Assembly (NCBI GenBank): GCA_013180565.1
Contig: QBUN01000411.1
Span: forward strand, 1-19,553
Source: Candidatus Methanophaga sp. GoMg3.2
GTDB taxonomy: Archaea > Halobacteriota > Syntropharchaeia > Alkanophagales > Methanospirareceae
Length of the DNA stretch: 19,553 nucleotides
Direction of reading: 5' to 3'
The notes under the pieces were generated by a model. It worked only from the letters and a program-made list of their open reading frames with translations. It did no database searches and was not told the DNA's origin. Shown in pieces: positions 1 to 8,520 of this stretch. Position 1 is the stretch's first letter. Every line of letters begins with the position of its first letter. A program made the translations under genes and the position numbers.

Positions 1-247
1 AGAGGTCGCACATCTCACGCGTATCATAAGGATTGCAATTGAACGTACAGCCATTGACCACTTCGATTTCTGGTAGCAGTTCTGCAAGAGCACGAACAGC
101 AGTGGATTTCGCAGTTCCTTTCTCGCCTCTGATAAGTACCCCGCCTATACGGGGATTAATGGCATTCAAAATAAGCGCTTTCTTCATCGTATCTTGCCCT
201 ACAATCGCAGTAAAAGGCAGTATCTCCCTTCTAATGTGGTGAGTCAT
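1..247 (-). CDS. ChlI/BchI-type AAA+ chelatase ATPase subunit, N-terminal 82 residues (runs off window)
   Basis: Partial gene starting at the ATG at 247-245 and open to base 1. The translation begins [18 protein letters not shown] and contains a Walker A P-loop, GEKGTAKST, at about residues 42-50, followed by the RALAELLP helix typical of magnesium/cobalt chelatase I subunits. In the family this AAA+ ATPase forms rings that hydrolyse ATP to power metal insertion by the large CobN/BchH subunit. The start is supported by AGGTGG at 260-255, 7 nt upstream. It is the last minus-strand gene in the window, downstream of a GATE protein and a CobN-like gene, which fits a chelatase locus. Whether it is a stand-alone I subunit or a fused I-D protein cannot be seen because the rest lies outside. 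Family assignment is secure; the metal and the tetrapyrrole are not known. Confidence 0.88.
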   Translation of the reverse strand, partial: MTHHIRREILPFTAIVGQDTMKKALILNAINPRIGGVLIRGEKGTAKSTAVRALAELLPEIEVVNGCTFNCNPYDTREMCDL

Positions 248-496
248 TTTTTATCCACCTATTTTATTTGTGACTATTTTAGATAACATATTAACATTGA
301 TGCCATATAATCTTTTCGATATTTATTTGATAAAACTTTTTTCTGTATTGTTTTATTTTTAAATGAAAAAAAGAGAGGGTATATCGAAAAAATAAAGGGA
401 ATATAATTCAAAATTGTGACTATTGATTAATGCAAGTGATGAGGAATTGAAGTGGTAGAATACTAACAGAAAAAGATTGGTGTGCAAAGCAAATGC
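248..496 (-). promoter_or_regulatory. Intergenic leader of the ChlI-type gene
   Basis: A 249-bp AT-rich gap with no convincing gene. It holds the Shine-Dalgarno site AGGTGG (260-255) and, on the minus strand around 315-307, an ATTATATGG motif that could be a TATA box giving a short leader. Near 471-476 the minus strand carries a T run just after the upstream GATE gene, which could act as a weak archaeal oligo-T terminator. Both the promoter and the terminator are suggestions from motif and position only. Confidence 0.35.
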
Positions 497-1459
497 CTAT
501 AATATCAATAACACTATTATGAATATCACATCTATAACAAGCGTAGTAGTAGCATTTATCGCAACAGTCTTGCTCCCCAGCTTAGGACCAAACAGCGACA
601 CATGCAGGGGTAAAGAATGTTTTGCAAATCTTGCCGAGAATGATACTACCGTGCCCAGGAATAGCGCAATTAGCACACCTTTTGTTGTTATCAGTCCTTC
701 AGCCAGAAGGCTACCTGCGAGGATTATCCCGGCATAAGTGTTCACAATCTCCGTTGCACTAATCAAAGCGACCCCACTCTCCAATCCTAAAATGTTCGTA
801 AGCGGTTCCAGGATCGCAGAAACTCTATCGAACAAGTTCAGCTCCATCGCCACGGATACCAGAAACAGGGTGATGAACATCAGGGGCACAATCCTTTTGA
901 GCATGTTGCATGTGCTTTTAGCGCTTTTATTCAATGCCTGTTTTTTGTCATCCTCTGGTGCTTTATCACGATTGGTAGCAGCAATATCAGAACGTTTTTT
1001 CGCGTCTTTTAGCCATATTCTCGCAAGGAATATCCCAAAACATGTTTTCAGGAATGCCGCGAGCCCTACCAGGCACACATAGATTGCCCCTGTAGTTAAC
1101 CCGAGAATAGGAATCAACACTGGTATGAAATATGTGAAGAGGTGAGAGAGGATGCTAGGAAAAGAGCTGATTAGCGTGGTTGCGATTACCTCGCGCTCAG
1201 AAATAATTCGCTCTTTCAGTCCGTCCACGAGCATGGAGTAACCGGCAGTAGTGCTAAACGTGCAGGTTACCACAGAAAGAGCAGATACTGCACTGATATT
1301 CGCTTTACTGGAGATTGGTTTGATCAACCGGTCAAATTTTCGCATTAGGCCGATGTTAACCGCGAAACTCGTTGCAAATATGCCTATTGCTATGACCGGG
1401 ACAATTCTCAACATCCAACAAAGGGCATATATCAGCGGAGTATATATAATCTCCATCAT
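497..1459 (-). CDS. GATE-domain (nucleoside-recognition family) integral membrane protein
   Basis: A 320-residue polytopic membrane protein made of two hydrophobic halves (about residues 5-155 and 190-320) joined by a charged cytoplasmic-type linker at about 155-185 (rich in K, D, A). This two-GATE layout matches the nucleoside-recognition/GATE family (Pfam Gate), related to the gate region of the ferrous-iron transporter FeoB and to spore-maturation SpmA/SpmB proteins. Substrates of most members are unknown. It ends with TAG at 499-497. Two ATGs lie in tandem at the start; no clear Shine-Dalgarno is seen, and a TATAAAAA motif at about 1479-1472 is too close to this ATG for a normal leader, so the transcript could be leaderless or the true start could be the Met at residue 16. 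It sits between CobN-like and ChlI-like genes and is a distant paralogue of the protein at 5496-6449. A role in metal or tetrapyrrole transport is inference from context. Confidence 0.8.
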   Translation of the reverse strand: MMEIIYTPLIYALCWMLRIVPVIAIGIFATSFAVNIGLMRKFDRLIKPISSKANISAVSALSVVTCTFSTTAGYSMLVDGLKERIISEREVIATTLISSFPSILSHLFTYFIPVLIPILGLTTGAIYVCLVGLAAFLKTCFGIFLARIWLKDAKKRSDIAATNRDKAPEDDKKQALNKSAKSTCNMLKRIVPLMFITLFLVSVAMELNLFDRVSAILEPLTNILGLESGVALISATEIVNTYAGIILAGSLLAEGLITTKGVLIALFLGTVVSFSARFAKHSLPLHVSLFGPKLGSKTVAINATTTLVIDVIFIIVLLIL

Positions 1460-1642
1460 ATTAACGTAAGGTTTTTATACTCTTCAAACATTTCCGGCTC
1501 CGCAGTCAGTATTCTCTATTTCTTATCTCACCTGACACAGCATCTGATGTCATCTTCTTTTTGTTTTCCCCTTCTGCTTCATTCAGTTTTCCCAATAGAA
1601 TATTCTGTATAATCTATCTTGTGAAATCTCGTGGTTCTATAC
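1460..1642. other. Intergenic gap between CobN-like and GATE genes
   Basis: About 180 bp with no ORF worth calling. It contains a perfect 10-bp palindrome, AGAATATTCT, at 1597-1606, which could be an operator half-site pair or chance in AT-rich DNA, and a GTATAAAAAC motif (1480-1471, minus strand) resembling a TATA box. In the CobN frame a second TAG follows two codons after the TAG stop. Confidence 0.3.
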
Positions 1643-4600
1643 CTATTCTCCCTTTTGCATCACTTTCACCTTTGCATTCAATACTTTAAAATCCTCTATC
1701 GGCATCACATCTATCGCACCACCCTGGAAATCGCCTTTCACATCGCCCATCTTCTCTTCTATCCATCCTTCCATCTCGAGGTATGCGCTCTTCAATCCTT
1801 TTATTACTTCTTCATCGGCGTCCCATAGCCCTCGTTCATAAGCCTCCAACAATCTTCTTCCGACCTCTTCCAACGCCCAGGGATTATTCTCCTCAAAGAA
1901 CTCTCTCATCTCTTTATCCAATACGAACGTCCTTGCAATATCATCAAATATCCAATCATCTACCTCCTGCGTGGTCGCTTCCCAGCCGTAAACCCGCCCT
2001 ATCCGCTTTGATATGTCACCAGCACCTTTGTAGCCATGACGCTTCATCCCAGCTATCCATTTTGGATTCAGCAACTTCGACCTGACAACCCTTCTCACCT
2101 CGTCTGCAAGGGTCCGTATTTCTATTTTGTCCCGGTCCCTCGTATCACCATAATATACATGCACGTCATTCCCGGAAATCTCCTTCGCCGCAGTTGTAAG
2201 ACCGCCATGAGTCCCGAAATAGCAACAACAGCCCAACAGATCGTATTCATCTGTAACTGTCTTATTGAAAGTGAGGTTAACAGTTTCGAGCTGCGCAACG
2301 AGCGTATCCTGCGCTTCGGCACCAAAAAAGCTCTTCCCGTATGCATATCTGCTCCAATGCACAAACACATCTGACAGGTCTTTATCCTCCTTCCACGCAG
2401 AGGCATAGACCGCTAAATTCACGCCGTTTCCATACGTGCCCGGCTTACTTCCGAAGATACGTGCATATCCTGCCTCATTTCCTGTTGTATTCTTCTTCTC
2501 TGTGTCCAAGGCATGCTTTCTCACATAGTTCTCTTCTATCGGTTCGTCAAGCATAGCAACTTCCTCTATTGCCTCATCTACGAGTTCGATGCAATTGTAA
2601 AAGCAATCTCTCGTGATTCCACTCACTCTTATCGTTACATCTATCCTCGGACGACCAAGTTCTTCTAAGGGTATTATCCTGTATCCATTTACCTTTCCGC
2701 CTTTCCAGACGGGCTCAGCACCGATTAAATACAATATCTGTGATAATTGCTCGCCATCTGCCCACATGATGTCTGATGCCATCCAGTACATAGCAATGTT
2801 CTCAGGCAGCTTTCCGTTCTCCGCCTCGTATTTCCCGATCACTCCGTCTGCAAGTCGCTTACCGATCTCCCAGGCAGCTCTTGTAGGTATCTTGAAAGGG
2901 TCAAGGGAATAGAAGTTCCTGCCGGTAGGTAGTATCTCGGGCTTTCCTCTTGTTATGAGCCCCGAAGGTCCCGGCTCGATGTATCCTGCATCAAAGCCAT
3001 GAAACAAACTACCCATCTCGTCCGATGCCGCTATCCTTGAAGAGATATCCATTACCTTCTCCCACATCAAATATAGCTTTTCTGTCTTTTCCCGCTCAAA
3101 TTCGCTCCCAACTATCCTCTTCGCGGCTTCCAGAGGTTCCTCTTCTGCTAAGAAGGCGGAAATAAACTCTTTCGCAATACCATCCACCTTAGCTAAAAGC
3201 TCGCTTTCCGCTTCCGATGGCACTATATCGAGTTCCATGAGTTCAAAAATCAGTTTCCTTAGCTCTGAATCATATTTCAGTATCGAATTGATTAACTCGA
3301 CCCTCTTAGCACCTCCGGGAACTTCGCCGAAGATATGCATGCCATCAGGAATTTGCGTGTTGTATATGCGAGTGATAGCACTGTGTGCAAGTTCTATTAC
3401 TCCCGCGAATGAATGCCCATCCTCTAACCTTTTATCAAGCTTTATCTCCCCTGACAGTTTCGTCTCCCTTATCAAATCAACAATTATGTGCTCTAACGCA
3501 TGCGCTCTTGCCTTGTCGGATGATTTAACCTTGTTGTATTCCGCAATATGGTCTTCAAGACCTTTTAAATCGCCATACAAGCCACTTTCGGTCATAACTG
3601 TCTGCATGTGGTCTATAAGCGTTGCATAACTCCTTCTCTTTGCTATTGTCCCTTCTGGAGGATTATCAGAATTGTAGATATACAGATGAGGCAAATTCCC
3701 TATTGCAATATCTGGGTAGCAGCTCTCCGAGAGCGCGACAGATTTGCCGGGCAAAAACTCCAGGTTGCCATGCGTTCCTACATGGACAATCACATCTGCG
3801 CCGAAGGTATTTTCCAGGTACTGATAGGTGGCGAGATATTGATGCGGTGGCGGCACTTCCGGGTCGTGTAAAATCTTGCATACCTGCCCGTCACATCGTG
3901 AACCCGCGCATCCTCGCTTCGGCTGCACGCAAACCACTGCATTTCCATAATTTACGCCTGTTACCACGATCTTATTATCATAAACCATCGCTGCGGGAAC
4001 ACCATTTTTCGCCTCGCCAGGAGGATTTCCCCATGCTTCACATGTTCTTTCCTTCACTTGTTGGGCGAGTGTATCAAACCACTTTTCATATTCTGCTTTA
4101 TCTATCATTGCGAGTGCCCCGCCTTTAGTTACAATTTCATCTATCGTAGTCCACCGGAACTCGGAAACCGCCTTTCGGGCCATAATCGTCTCTATAAGCG
4201 CTTTACCATCTTCCGGTGGCTCGATAGAATAGCCCGCCTCTTTCATTCTCCTCAATATCCTCGCGGCACTTTCCAGGGCATCAAGATGTGCGGCACCACC
4301 TACTGTTGCTTCAACGCTTGCACAGGGATTATTATGAAGGATAAATGCCACTCTTCTGTCTGATTTTGGTTTATCTTTCAGCTCTATCCATTTCTTCACC
4401 CGGCGCGCAATCTTTTTCACCCGTTCTTCTATCGCAGTATGCTGCTCGAATTCGTTATCACCATCTCTTTTTAATGCACCTATTATTATCGGTTCGATTA
4501 CGCCTTCTAATTCCGGCATCGCTACACTCCAGCCAACTTCCAGGCTGTTTAACCCCTGCATATCGTTTTTCCATTCCTCTTCTGTCGTATGGTATGGCAT

Positions 4601-5380
4601 AACGGGGTGGAATACCGGAACATCGAGTTTCTTCAGTGCGGTTACCGTTCCACCCTCGTCTCCGGCATTAAATGCCGATTGTAAGTTTATGAATGCGTCA
4701 ATTTTGTCCATAAAGAAAGTGTCAATGACTTCACTGCTCGATTTGGCGCCTAATTCCTTATCGCCCAATCCATAGCTGAAGACAGGAATCACATCAAACT
4801 CGTTTTCTAATTCGCGAACCAAGGCATCCACGGGTTCGAGGTCTCGGCTCGCCCAATAAGTACGAAAGAAGAGAATACCCACTTTATGCTTGCGACTGGG
4901 TTTATACCATGCGAAATAGTCATCTAAGCAGTCGAAAGCAATTTCGGCATCCGGATGATATATGCCCTCCCACAGCGACTCTTTTGGGTTCTCATATTTA
5001 TAATCCAGACCTAAAACCTCTTTCCCTATGTATCTTATCATATTGTTTATGTTCTCTGCCTCGCCATATGCGTGGTAGGCATTGACCGTTGCAACAACAT
5101 CTAAGGGGACATTAGAAAGCGACCAGTAGGAAGAATCATGTCCAAAAGAGATTGTGGGTACGTCTTTATCCAGCCCTTCGATTATCTCGTCCCAATGTGC
5201 CTCGTTTGAGGGATGTAAAAGGATGATGTCCGCCTGCCCAAGGGATTTTATGCACTCCTTTCGCTTCCTCGCATCTTCTACGTCATAGGTTGACCACACG
5301 TTTAACTCCACACCAAGTTCTTTACAGGCATTGATGAGCAATGCCATATCACTTCCCCATGTTATTGCAACTAACTTCAT
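1643..5380 (-). CDS. cobN: CobN-like class I chelatase large subunit (cysteine-rich archaeal type)
   Basis: A 1245-residue protein, the usual size for the CobN/BchH family, whose large subunit binds the tetrapyrrole and metal and works with ChlI/ChlD-type ATPase subunits. Landmarks: an N-terminal Rossmann-like region; a middle region with HNNPCASVEATVGGAAHLDA near 349-368; the diagnostic HVGTHGNLEFLPGK at 533-546; IGNLPHLYIYNSDNPPEGTIAKRR at about 560-583; and the C-terminal LNPKWIAGMKRHGYKGA near 1104-1120. It carries a cysteine cluster C491, C496, C501 just before the HVGTHG motif and CCC at 1051-1053, absent from the second paralogue here. Start ATG at 5380 follows GGGAG about 10 nt upstream. 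Stop is TAG. It is probably cobaltochelatase-type, but substitution for another metal or tetrapyrrole (for example a nickel or F430-like route) cannot be excluded from sequence. The ChlI-type gene at 247-1 is the likely motor partner. Confidence 0.93.
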   Translation of the reverse strand: MKLVAITWGSDMALLINACKELGVELNVWSTYDVEDARKRKECIKSLGQADIILLHPSNEAHWDEIIEGLDKDVPTISFGHDSSYWSLSNVPLDVVATVNAYHAYGEAENINNMIRYIGKEVLGLDYKYENPKESLWEGIYHPDAEIAFDCLDDYFAWYKPSRKHKVGILFFRTYWASRDLEPVDALVRELENEFDVIPVFSYGLGDKELGAKSSSEVIDTFFMDKIDAFINLQSAFNAGDEGGTVTALKKLDVPVFHPVMPYHTTEEEWKNDMQGLNSLEVGWSVAMPELEGVIEPIIIGALKRDGDNEFEQHTAIEERVKKIARRVKKWIELKDKPKSDRRVAFILHNNPCASVEATVGGAAHLDALESAARILRRMKEAGYSIEPPEDGKALIETIMARKAVSEFRWTTIDEIVTKGGALAMIDKAEYEKWFDTLAQQVKERTCEAWGNPPGEAKNGVPAAMVYDNKIVVTGVNYGNAVVCVQPKRGCAGSRCDGQVCKILHDPEVPPPHQYLATYQYLENTFGADVIVHVGTHGNLEFLPGKSVALSESCYPDIAIGNLPHLYIYNSDNPPEGTIAKRRSYATLIDHMQTVMTESGLYGDLKGLEDHIAEYNKVKSSDKARAHALEHIIVDLIRETKLSGEIKLDKRLEDGHSFAGVIELAHSAITRIYNTQIPDGMHIFGEVPGGAKRVELINSILKYDSELRKLIFELMELDIVPSEAESELLAKVDGIAKEFISAFLAEEEPLEAAKRIVGSEFEREKTEKLYLMWEKVMDISSRIAASDEMGSLFHGFDAGYIEPGPSGLITRGKPEILPTGRNFYSLDPFKIPTRAAWEIGKRLADGVIGKYEAENGKLPENIAMYWMASDIMWADGEQLSQILYLIGAEPVWKGGKVNGYRIIPLEELGRPRIDVTIRVSGITRDCFYNCIELVDEAIEEVAMLDEPIEENYVRKHALDTEKKNTTGNEAGYARIFGSKPGTYGNGVNLAVYASAWKEDKDLSDVFVHWSRYAYGKSFFGAEAQDTLVAQLETVNLTFNKTVTDEYDLLGCCCYFGTHGGLTTAAKEISGNDVHVYYGDTRDRDKIEIRTLADEVRRVVRSKLLNPKWIAGMKRHGYKGAGDISKRIGRVYGWEATTQEVDDWIFDDIARTFVLDKEMREFFEENNPWALEEVGRRLLEAYERGLWDADEEVIKGLKSAYLEMEGWIEEKMGDVKGDFQGGAIDVMPIEDFKVLNAKVKVMQKGE

Positions 5381-5427
5381 TTTTCATATCTCCCTACTCT
5401 ATTATTATAACTTGTGATATAAAAAGG

Positions 5428-5440
5428 TTATTTATATCCC
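5428..5440 (-). promoter_or_regulatory. Putative TATA-box promoter of the CobN-like gene
   Basis: On the minus strand GGGATATAAATAACC reads as an archaeal TATA box about 50 nt before the CobN ATG, which would place transcription start near 5408 and give a leader of roughly 28 nt containing the Shine-Dalgarno. A second AT-rich motif, TTTTTATATC, lies immediately downstream. The 115-bp gap between the GATE gene and CobN holds nothing else recognisable. Confidence 0.45.
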
Positions 5441-5495
5441 TAAGATCACGTAGATTTTCAAATTATTTCTGCGCTTTCCTTCGAGAGTTATGCTT

Positions 5496-6449
5496 TTATG
5501 GTATTACAAAATAGATTGTAGTTATTATGAATACCGTTGTGCCAATGAACACGGCGAGTTCGATAGAAGCCAGTTTTGTGGCGAACTTGATGCCATAGAT
5601 AGAAGTAAAAATAGGAAAAACGTTCTTCGGAAAATCCATTATCGAAACGAAAAGGAGCAAGCCAATGAATAGAGTGAGCAAGACCTCCTTAGAAGTAAAT
5701 AAATCGTTTCTGAACATCTCTCCTGCCATAACCATACCTGCCGTAGGACTTGCAATCTGCGTAGAGATCACAATAACCGATTGTGGAGAAAGACCAACAG
5801 GATGTAAAAAAGGAGCGATATGTTCGCCTAACGCCTCAAATGCACCAAAATGCATCAATAGCATTAACACGATAAGTGTTATCCCCAGCCTCAGCGATAT
5901 TTTTTTCATTAGATTTAGAGCTTCGGTAAAGGATTTCTTTATTGCTTCTTTCTTTGACTTCTTTATCTCTTCTCCCGCTGATGATTTATCTTCAAAGCCT
6001 GCATTTACTTGTTCCACCTGGTTGATGCTCAGTCTACCATAACAAAATCCTATCGCCATGGTTACAATAGCCCCGATAAAAGAGAATGCGATATACTTCA
6101 GGGCGAGCGTGAAGCCAAGTGCAGGCACTGCTATGGGTAGGTAATACTGAAGTAATGTTCTCATTCGCATTGTAGCAGAGGATATGAGCACAGCAGTGAT
6201 CGCTTCTTTCTCATTCACCTGCTTATTATTTAATAAAGATGCTAACGTTGCATGTGCGGCTGTTGCATTGAAGAGGAAGATGGCAGGTATTATCGCGGCA
6301 TCATGGGGCAGTTTAGCCGCTTTCGTCAAAGGTTCCAGAGGCTTGCTGATATATCGCAGTAAGCCTAACTCCATAGCTGCATTTGCAAGGAATATGCCCA
6401 AGAACATGAAGATCATAAGCCGGGCATACAAAGAAATATAATAGAACAT
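5496..6449 (-). CDS. GATE-domain integral membrane protein, second paralogue
   Basis: A 317-residue membrane protein with the same two-half architecture as the protein at 497-1459: hydrophobic segments at about residues 3-150, a lysine/glutamate-rich linker at about 150-185, then more membrane segments to the end. The first half contains an FNATAAHATLASLL stretch and the second IASPTAGMVMAGE, both polar breaks inside membrane segments typical of GATE domains. The two copies are clearly divergent, so this is not a recent duplication. ATG at 6449 is preceded by AGAGG about 12 nt upstream. It lies just upstream of the cysteine-rich CobN gene, and the other copy lies just downstream, so the chelatase is bracketed by GATE proteins. 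Family is fairly sure; substrate is unknown. Confidence 0.78.
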   Translation of the reverse strand: MFYYISLYARLMIFMFLGIFLANAAMELGLLRYISKPLEPLTKAAKLPHDAAIIPAIFLFNATAAHATLASLLNNKQVNEKEAITAVLISSATMRMRTLLQYYLPIAVPALGFTLALKYIAFSFIGAIVTMAIGFCYGRLSINQVEQVNAGFEDKSSAGEEIKKSKKEAIKKSFTEALNLMKKISLRLGITLIVLMLLMHFGAFEALGEHIAPFLHPVGLSPQSVIVISTQIASPTAGMVMAGEMFRNDLFTSKEVLLTLFIGLLLFVSIMDFPKNVFPIFTSIYGIKFATKLASIELAVFIGTTVFIITTIYFVIP

Positions 6450-6488
6450 TTATAGATCGTGCCTCTTTTTAGATCCGCAACCGATTTG

Positions 6489-6498
6489 TTTTTATAGT
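6489..6498 (-). promoter_or_regulatory. Putative TATA-box promoter of the GATE gene
   Basis: The minus strand reads CTATAAAAAC about 40 nt before the GATE ATG, consistent with a start of transcription near 6467 and a short leader. The motif separates the decayed SBP remnant from the GATE-CobN unit, suggesting the latter is transcribed on its own. Confidence 0.45.
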
Positions 6499-6654
6499 CG
6501 TAGTCAGTCGTTACCCCTCCACGGCTGTCGAGTCCTTACTCTAAAGCCATGAAAATGAAGGAGGCATAAAAACCGCCCCCCAACCAACAAACTTTTCTGC
6601 TTTTTCGCATTGCACACTATCTTATTTTCGTTCAACTTCCAGGTGGTGGATAGA

Positions 6655-7121
6655 GCGGAATCATACCTTCCGGGTATTCTATGTTTATCCTTGATTATCG
6701 CATCGGGATTTTCAGTTATCACCCATTCCCGCGTAACATGCGGGTATGTCGTATCCAGGTCATTGGCGATATTTATGCCGCCTGCCATGACGCACAGCTC
6801 GTCAGATGCAAAGCCAGGACCCCTAGTTCCGATATCTCCCAGGCCGTTGTACTTTGCTTCTATGAATACTGTTGGCTTTTGCTCCTCTGTCAATCCATCC
6901 ACAAGGTTTTTGACTTCTTCTTCCTTCTCCTTGCACCAATCATTGTAATCTTTTGCCTCGTCATTCTTATTAAGGATATAGCCCCGCTTTTCCACTTCCT
7001 CACTCAAAGTATTTTGTTTGTAGAAATCCAGAGCAACCGCAGCGATACCAATGGGCTCTAAATGCTCGTCAACACCTGTTATTTTGCTTACATAGCTTAT
7101 GACCAAATCAGGGTCAAGCGC
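6655..7121 (-). pseudogene. Remnant of a dockerin-SBP gene, missing both ends
   Basis: The reading frame from ALDPDLVISYV to KHRIPGRYDS matches the middle of the neighbouring SBPs (compare ALDPDSVFAF in the next gene upstream). The signal peptide, dockerin pair and first part of the binding domain are gone, and so is the C-terminal AKWFHP...VFVYP block; after the DS the frame continues into unrelated sequence until a stop near 6504. A good Shine-Dalgarno plus ATG remains directly in front (7143-7121), but that ATG is out of frame with the SBP codons and its frame stops within 9 codons. The simplest reading is an internal deletion that fused the translation start to the mid-gene, plus loss of the 3' end. 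Translation of the remnant from an internal TTG (7106) cannot be excluded but would give no exported protein. Confidence 0.8.
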
Positions 7122-7143
7122 ATTTTTCTTTTTATCACCTCCC
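7121..7143 (-). promoter_or_regulatory. Orphan ribosome binding site and ATG of the lost SBP gene
   Basis: GGGAGGTGA followed after 11 nt by ATG repeats the start region of the intact SBP genes, but the codons after the ATG are out of frame with the SBP remnant. It marks the upstream edge of the deletion. The 7144-7212 stretch upstream is purine-rich on the minus strand and carries no gene. Confidence 0.65.
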
Positions 7144-7212
7144 TATTTTTTTTCTTTCCCATCTTTCACCTCTTTTTTTCTCTTAGCTATCTCTTTTTTA
7201 TATGCTTTCCAG

Positions 7213-8448
7213 TCATGGATACACAAACACACAATGCTCACCAACATCAAAGTCTATACCACAGAATTCATCCACATACTCCTGCTGTATCGCCTGCGGG
7301 TCTAAATCCTTAAATACATCAGGATGGAACCACTTTGCGAGATATGCAAGACTAACGGGCTGTTGAGGTGCGAACATGACGCTATCGTCTATCACATAAA
7401 CACTATCGTTTATCACTGCATCCACGCCTTCAGCGAAACCGGGCAATCCTATTATACCATCGTATTGCTCTTTCATCCCACTTACATCATCGCTCTCAAA
7501 GCCTCCCGCATACGAAGGTCTAAAGATAATCGCCGGGTTTTGGTCCAGAATCCACTCCACTTGCACGGTAAAATAACGTTCTCCTTCATCCTCAGCTATA
7601 TTTATCCCGCCTGCTCTCACGCATAAATCGTGTGAGCCAGTGCCTTCAGCTCGTGTTTTCCTCTCTGTTTCACCCTTACCACTATCTATGAATACCCTTG
7701 GTTTTTCCTCCTCTGAAAGTCCTGATATTTTTTCGTCTATTTCATCAACGTATTCGTCATACCACTCGATATATCCACGTGCATTTTCTTCCTCTACGAG
7801 TAAATATCCAAGCATGTTCATCTCGTTTCTAAGTGTTTCCAGCCGGTAGAAATCAAGACGAACCACTGAGATATCTGTGCCTTTTAACTTATCCTCAAGT
7901 TTTTCCGGCGCTGGCCATTGCCCAAAAGCAAATACCGAATCTGGGTCCAATGCCAATATCGCCTCAACGTCTGGACTAGACCACTTTCCGACCGATGGCT
8001 TCGCACACAGGTCAGGGAAGAAGACGTAGTCATCGGTCATGCCCGCAGTAACACCAATTATCCTGTCCTTTGCACCTAATGCACGAATCGCTTCTGCTGT
8101 ATCTGTATTCAGCACGACTATTTTCTCCAGTGGCATGGATATGGTTACATCTTCTCCGTTTGCATCAACAAGCGTAAGCTCCTTCTCCTTACCCACGATG
8201 ATCAACTTAATCTGAATGAAATCCAGTGGGTTTATTTTACCATCGTATTTCGCATCTGCTAACTCCGTCTCCGGTTTCTTACCGAAGAATATCAGCTTCA
8301 CGTATGTTAAATCGCGCATATCTATCGTATCGTCTTCATTCGCATTGCCGTAAATCTCTAAAGTGCCTGCATCACTAGCAAGCGCCGGAGATACCAGCAG
8401 CATTGTACAAAGTGCTAATCCTATCACTACTACTATTTTTGTTTTCAT
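7213..8448 (-). CDS. Secreted dockerin-bearing substrate-binding protein (BtuF/FecB-like)
   Basis: 411 residues. Signal peptide MKTKIVVVIGLALCTMLLVS with probable cleavage after ALA (residue 24); dockerin pair at 33-92 with calcium loops N35-D46 and D65-D76; then a type III (TroA/BtuF-like) binding domain with the usual EKIVVLNTDTAEAIRALGAKDRIIGV opening split across about residues 110-135, LALDPDSVFAFG near 165, and the terminal VFVYP. Start: the ATG at 8448 is preferred over an in-frame GTG at 8463 because that GTG is part of the Shine-Dalgarno GGAGGTGA, 11 nt upstream. Its binding domain is the most divergent of the five: it lacks the SADRIVTVKKP segment that follows the dockerin in the others. 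Likely ligand class is an iron or corrinoid complex, from family knowledge only. No lipobox or membrane anchor is seen. Confidence 0.87.
   Translation of the reverse strand: MKTKIVVVIGLALCTMLLVSPALASDAGTLEIYGNANEDDTIDMRDLTYVKLIFFGKKPETELADAKYDGKINPLDFIQIKLIIVGKEKELTLVDANGEDVTISMPLEKIVVLNTDTAEAIRALGAKDRIIGVTAGMTDDYVFFPDLCAKPSVGKWSSPDVEAILALDPDSVFAFGQWPAPEKLEDKLKGTDISVVRLDFYRLETLRNEMNMLGYLLVEEENARGYIEWYDEYVDEIDEKISGLSEEEKPRVFIDSGKGETERKTRAEGTGSHDLCVRAGGINIAEDEGERYFTVQVEWILDQNPAIIFRPSYAGGFESDDVSGMKEQYDGIIGLPGFAEGVDAVINDSVYVIDDSVMFAPQQPVSLAYLAKWFHPDVFKDLDPQAIQQEYVDEFCGIDFDVGEHCVFVYP
8173..8352 (-). repeat. Dockerin-pair module in the SBP at 7213-8448
   Basis: Sixty codons from YGNANEDDTIDMRDL to VGKEKELT. 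In this gene the DNA identity to the sister copies continues upstream through the signal peptide to the ATG, but ends just downstream of the module, where the binding domain diverges at once. Confidence 0.85.
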
Positions 8449-8520
8449 TTTTTTCCTTTTCACCTCCTAAAACCTTCTCTCACTCATCACCCATCTCCCA
8501 TCTCCTCTCTCCTCTTTGAC

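Noticed and set aside
33..242. Plus-strand ORF at the left edge
   Set aside because: It is antisense to the ChlI-type P-loop coding region, which has clear family motifs and a ribosome site.
497..1645. General recoding of TAG as a sense codon in this organism
   Set aside because: Reading through the TAG of the GATE and CobN genes gives only unrelated intergenic sequence, and the CobN TAG is followed by a second TAG two codons later.
1631..4602. Several plus-strand and alternative-frame ORFs across the first CobN gene
   Set aside because: They lie opposite a full-length CobN with continuous family motifs and have low-complexity, unrecognisable translations.
6504..7106. A complete 200-residue protein
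   Set aside because: Only the part down to about 6655 matches SBPs; the remainder is unrelated, it lacks any export signal, and the start would be an internal TTG.
8449..8463. GTG start five codons upstream for the SBP at 7213-8448
   Set aside because: The GTG is part of the GGAGGTGA Shine-Dalgarno; the ATG at 8448 begins a normal signal peptide.
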